Part shown: piece after piece, positions 63,310-64,000 of the stretch
How the letters are laid out: each line of letters begins with the position of its first letter
Position numbering within the stretch: position 1 is the stretch's first letter
The notes under the pieces: generated by a model
Databases searched by the model: none
What the model was told of the DNA's origin: nothing
The model's input: the letters and a program-made list of their open reading frames with translations, nothing else
Program-made: the position numbers and the translations under genes
Source: Lacinutrix venerupis
Lineage (GTDB): Bacteria; Bacteroidota; Bacteroidia; Flavobacteriales; Flavobacteriaceae
Length of the DNA stretch: 64,000 nt
Reading direction: 5' to 3'
Assembly: GCF_003663945.1 (NCBI RefSeq)
Contig: NZ_RCCH01000004.1
Location: forward strand, 1 to 64,000

Positions 63310-64000
63310 ATGGACAAAATAGATTTTAGCAGCTTAAAAGTAGTTTATGTTAATTGTACACTTAAAAAATCGCCACAAGAGAGCCATACTAAAACTTTAA
63401 TAGCGGTTTCTAAAGCCATTATGGCAAAAGAAAATGTTCAAATTGATGAAATTAGATTAATCGATCATCAGGTTGCAAGCGGTGTTTATCCTGATATGAG
63501 AGAATACGGATGGGATGTTGATGAATGGCCAGAATTATCAAAAAGAATTTTAAACGCAGATATCCTAATTGTTGGCACTCCTATTTGGTTAGGAGAAAAG
63601 TCTTCTGAAGCCCAAAAACTAATTGAAAGACTTTATGCAATGAGCGGTCAAACCAACGATAAAGGTCAATATATTTATTATGGTAAAGTTGGTGGTTGCA
63701 TAGTTACTGGTAATGAAGATGGTATAAAACATTGCGCAATGGGAATACTATATTCTCTGCAACACGTAGGTTATTCTATACCACCACAAGCAGACTGCGG
63801 ATGGATAGGAAAAGTTGGGCCTGGACCAAGTTATGGAGATAAAGAATGGAAAGGTAAAAAACTAGATAAACCAGTTGGTTTTGATAGTGATTTTACCAAT
63901 AGAAATACCACATTTATGACTTATAACTTACTCAATTTAGCATTAATGCTAAAAAATAATAACGGTTATCCTAGTTACGGTAATTCAAGAGAAGAATGGG
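63310..64000 (+). CDS. Flavodoxin-like NAD(P)H-dependent oxidoreductase, cut by window end
   Basis: Partial: 230 codons from ATG 63310 run to the last base with no stop. The flavodoxin fold is clear: LKVVYVNCTLKKSPQESHTK for the FMN phosphate loop, ADILIVGTPIWLGEKSSEAQ, GKVGGCIVTGNEDG and WIGKVGPGPSY. It resembles the NADPH-dependent FMN reductase / NAD(P)H oxidoreductase group. Cytoplasmic; 98 bases after the DUF5686 gene. The C-terminus is not seen. Confidence 0.82.
   Translation, partial: MDKIDFSSLKVVYVNCTLKKSPQESHTKTLIAVSKAIMAKENVQIDEIRLIDHQVASGVYPDMREYGWDVDEWPELSKRILNADILIVGTPIWLGEKSSEAQKLIERLYAMSGQTNDKGQYIYYGKVGGCIVTGNEDGIKHCAMGILYSLQHVGYSIPPQADCGWIGKVGPGPSYGDKEWKGKKLDKPVGFDSDFTNRNTTFMTYNLLNLALMLKNNNGYPSYGNSREEW

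Noticed and set aside
1-64000. CRISPR array, insertion sequence, prophage or defence island
   Set aside because: No regularly spaced repeats, no transposase, integrase, cas, restriction or toxin-antitoxin genes are visible in any frame. The tandem features found are internal gene repeats or terminators.

Overview
The window looks like a piece of chromosome from a marine-type member of the Flavobacteriaceae (phylum Bacteroidota). The support is a very AT-rich sequence, almost no Shine-Dalgarno sites, promoters of the Bacteroidota form TTG-N19/21-TAnnTTTG, two proteins with type IX secretion (T9SS) C-terminal sorting domains, many 'SCNDDD'-type lipoproteins, a LytTR-type two-component pair, a malate:quinone oxidoreductase, a transketolase split into two genes and a crtI-crtB-crtZ-crtY carotenoid cluster. 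I cannot name the genus from sequence alone.

Layout. 0.2-3.7 kb: a repeat-like structured element, then the thrS-infC-rpmI-rplT translation operon, in which infC appears to start at ATA. 3.8-6.0 kb: a HAD phosphatase facing an EF-hand protein / class III nucleotide cyclase pair. 6.0-10.0 kb: a 1310-residue modular T9SS surface protein with internal duplications. 10.1-13.7 kb: a secreted protein of unclear function, a TPR histidine kinase and a LytTR regulator in one tight operon. 13.8-21.3 kb (all minus strand): AI-2E-type transporter, small lipoprotein, DnaB, AccA, EamA transporter, LptF/G permease and Tgt. 21.4-23.5 kb: a second copy of the structured element and a split transketolase. 23.6-26.9 kb: beta-barrel protein, FKBP lipoprotein, S4 protein, phosphoribosyltransferase, shikimate kinase. 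27.0-27.25 kb: tRNA-Lys and tRNA-Leu.

27.3-32.2 kb is the most coherent functional unit: a MerR regulator with a CarH-like cobalamin-binding C-terminus followed without gaps by phytoene desaturase, phytoene synthase, beta-carotene hydroxylase and lycopene cyclase. The likely end product is zeaxanthin, probably under light/B12 control. 32.2-35.4 kb is a small accessory patch (TlpA-like thioredoxin, lipoprotein with two RskA-like repeats, Crp/Fnr regulator, C1q-like secreted protein). 35.4-40.7 kb carries two aconitases of different classes. 41.2-46.4 kb is an envelope-folding operon (three SurA/parvulin-type proteins and a MoxR ATPase). 46.6-49.0 kb holds small conserved proteins, including a DUF3124 lipoprotein and a YtxJ-like bacillithiol-system protein. 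49.1-52.8 kb is a multi-PAS histidine kinase with its response regulator. 53.1-64.0 kb holds ClpB, a SpoIIAA-like protein, Mqo, a histidine phosphatase, SmpB, a T9SS-exported S8 protease homologue with Glu at the Asp position, a DUF5686 outer-membrane protein behind an ECF-type promoter, and a flavodoxin-like reductase cut by the window end.

Most of the window is ordinary housekeeping sequence. I found no CRISPR array, no insertion sequence, no prophage and no obvious new defence system. The observations I would follow up first are the two related structured elements, the ECF-type promoter before the DUF5686 gene, the CarH-like carotenoid operon with its inverted-repeat operator, the ATA start of infC, the L35-L20 intergenic structure and the EF-hand/cyclase pair.
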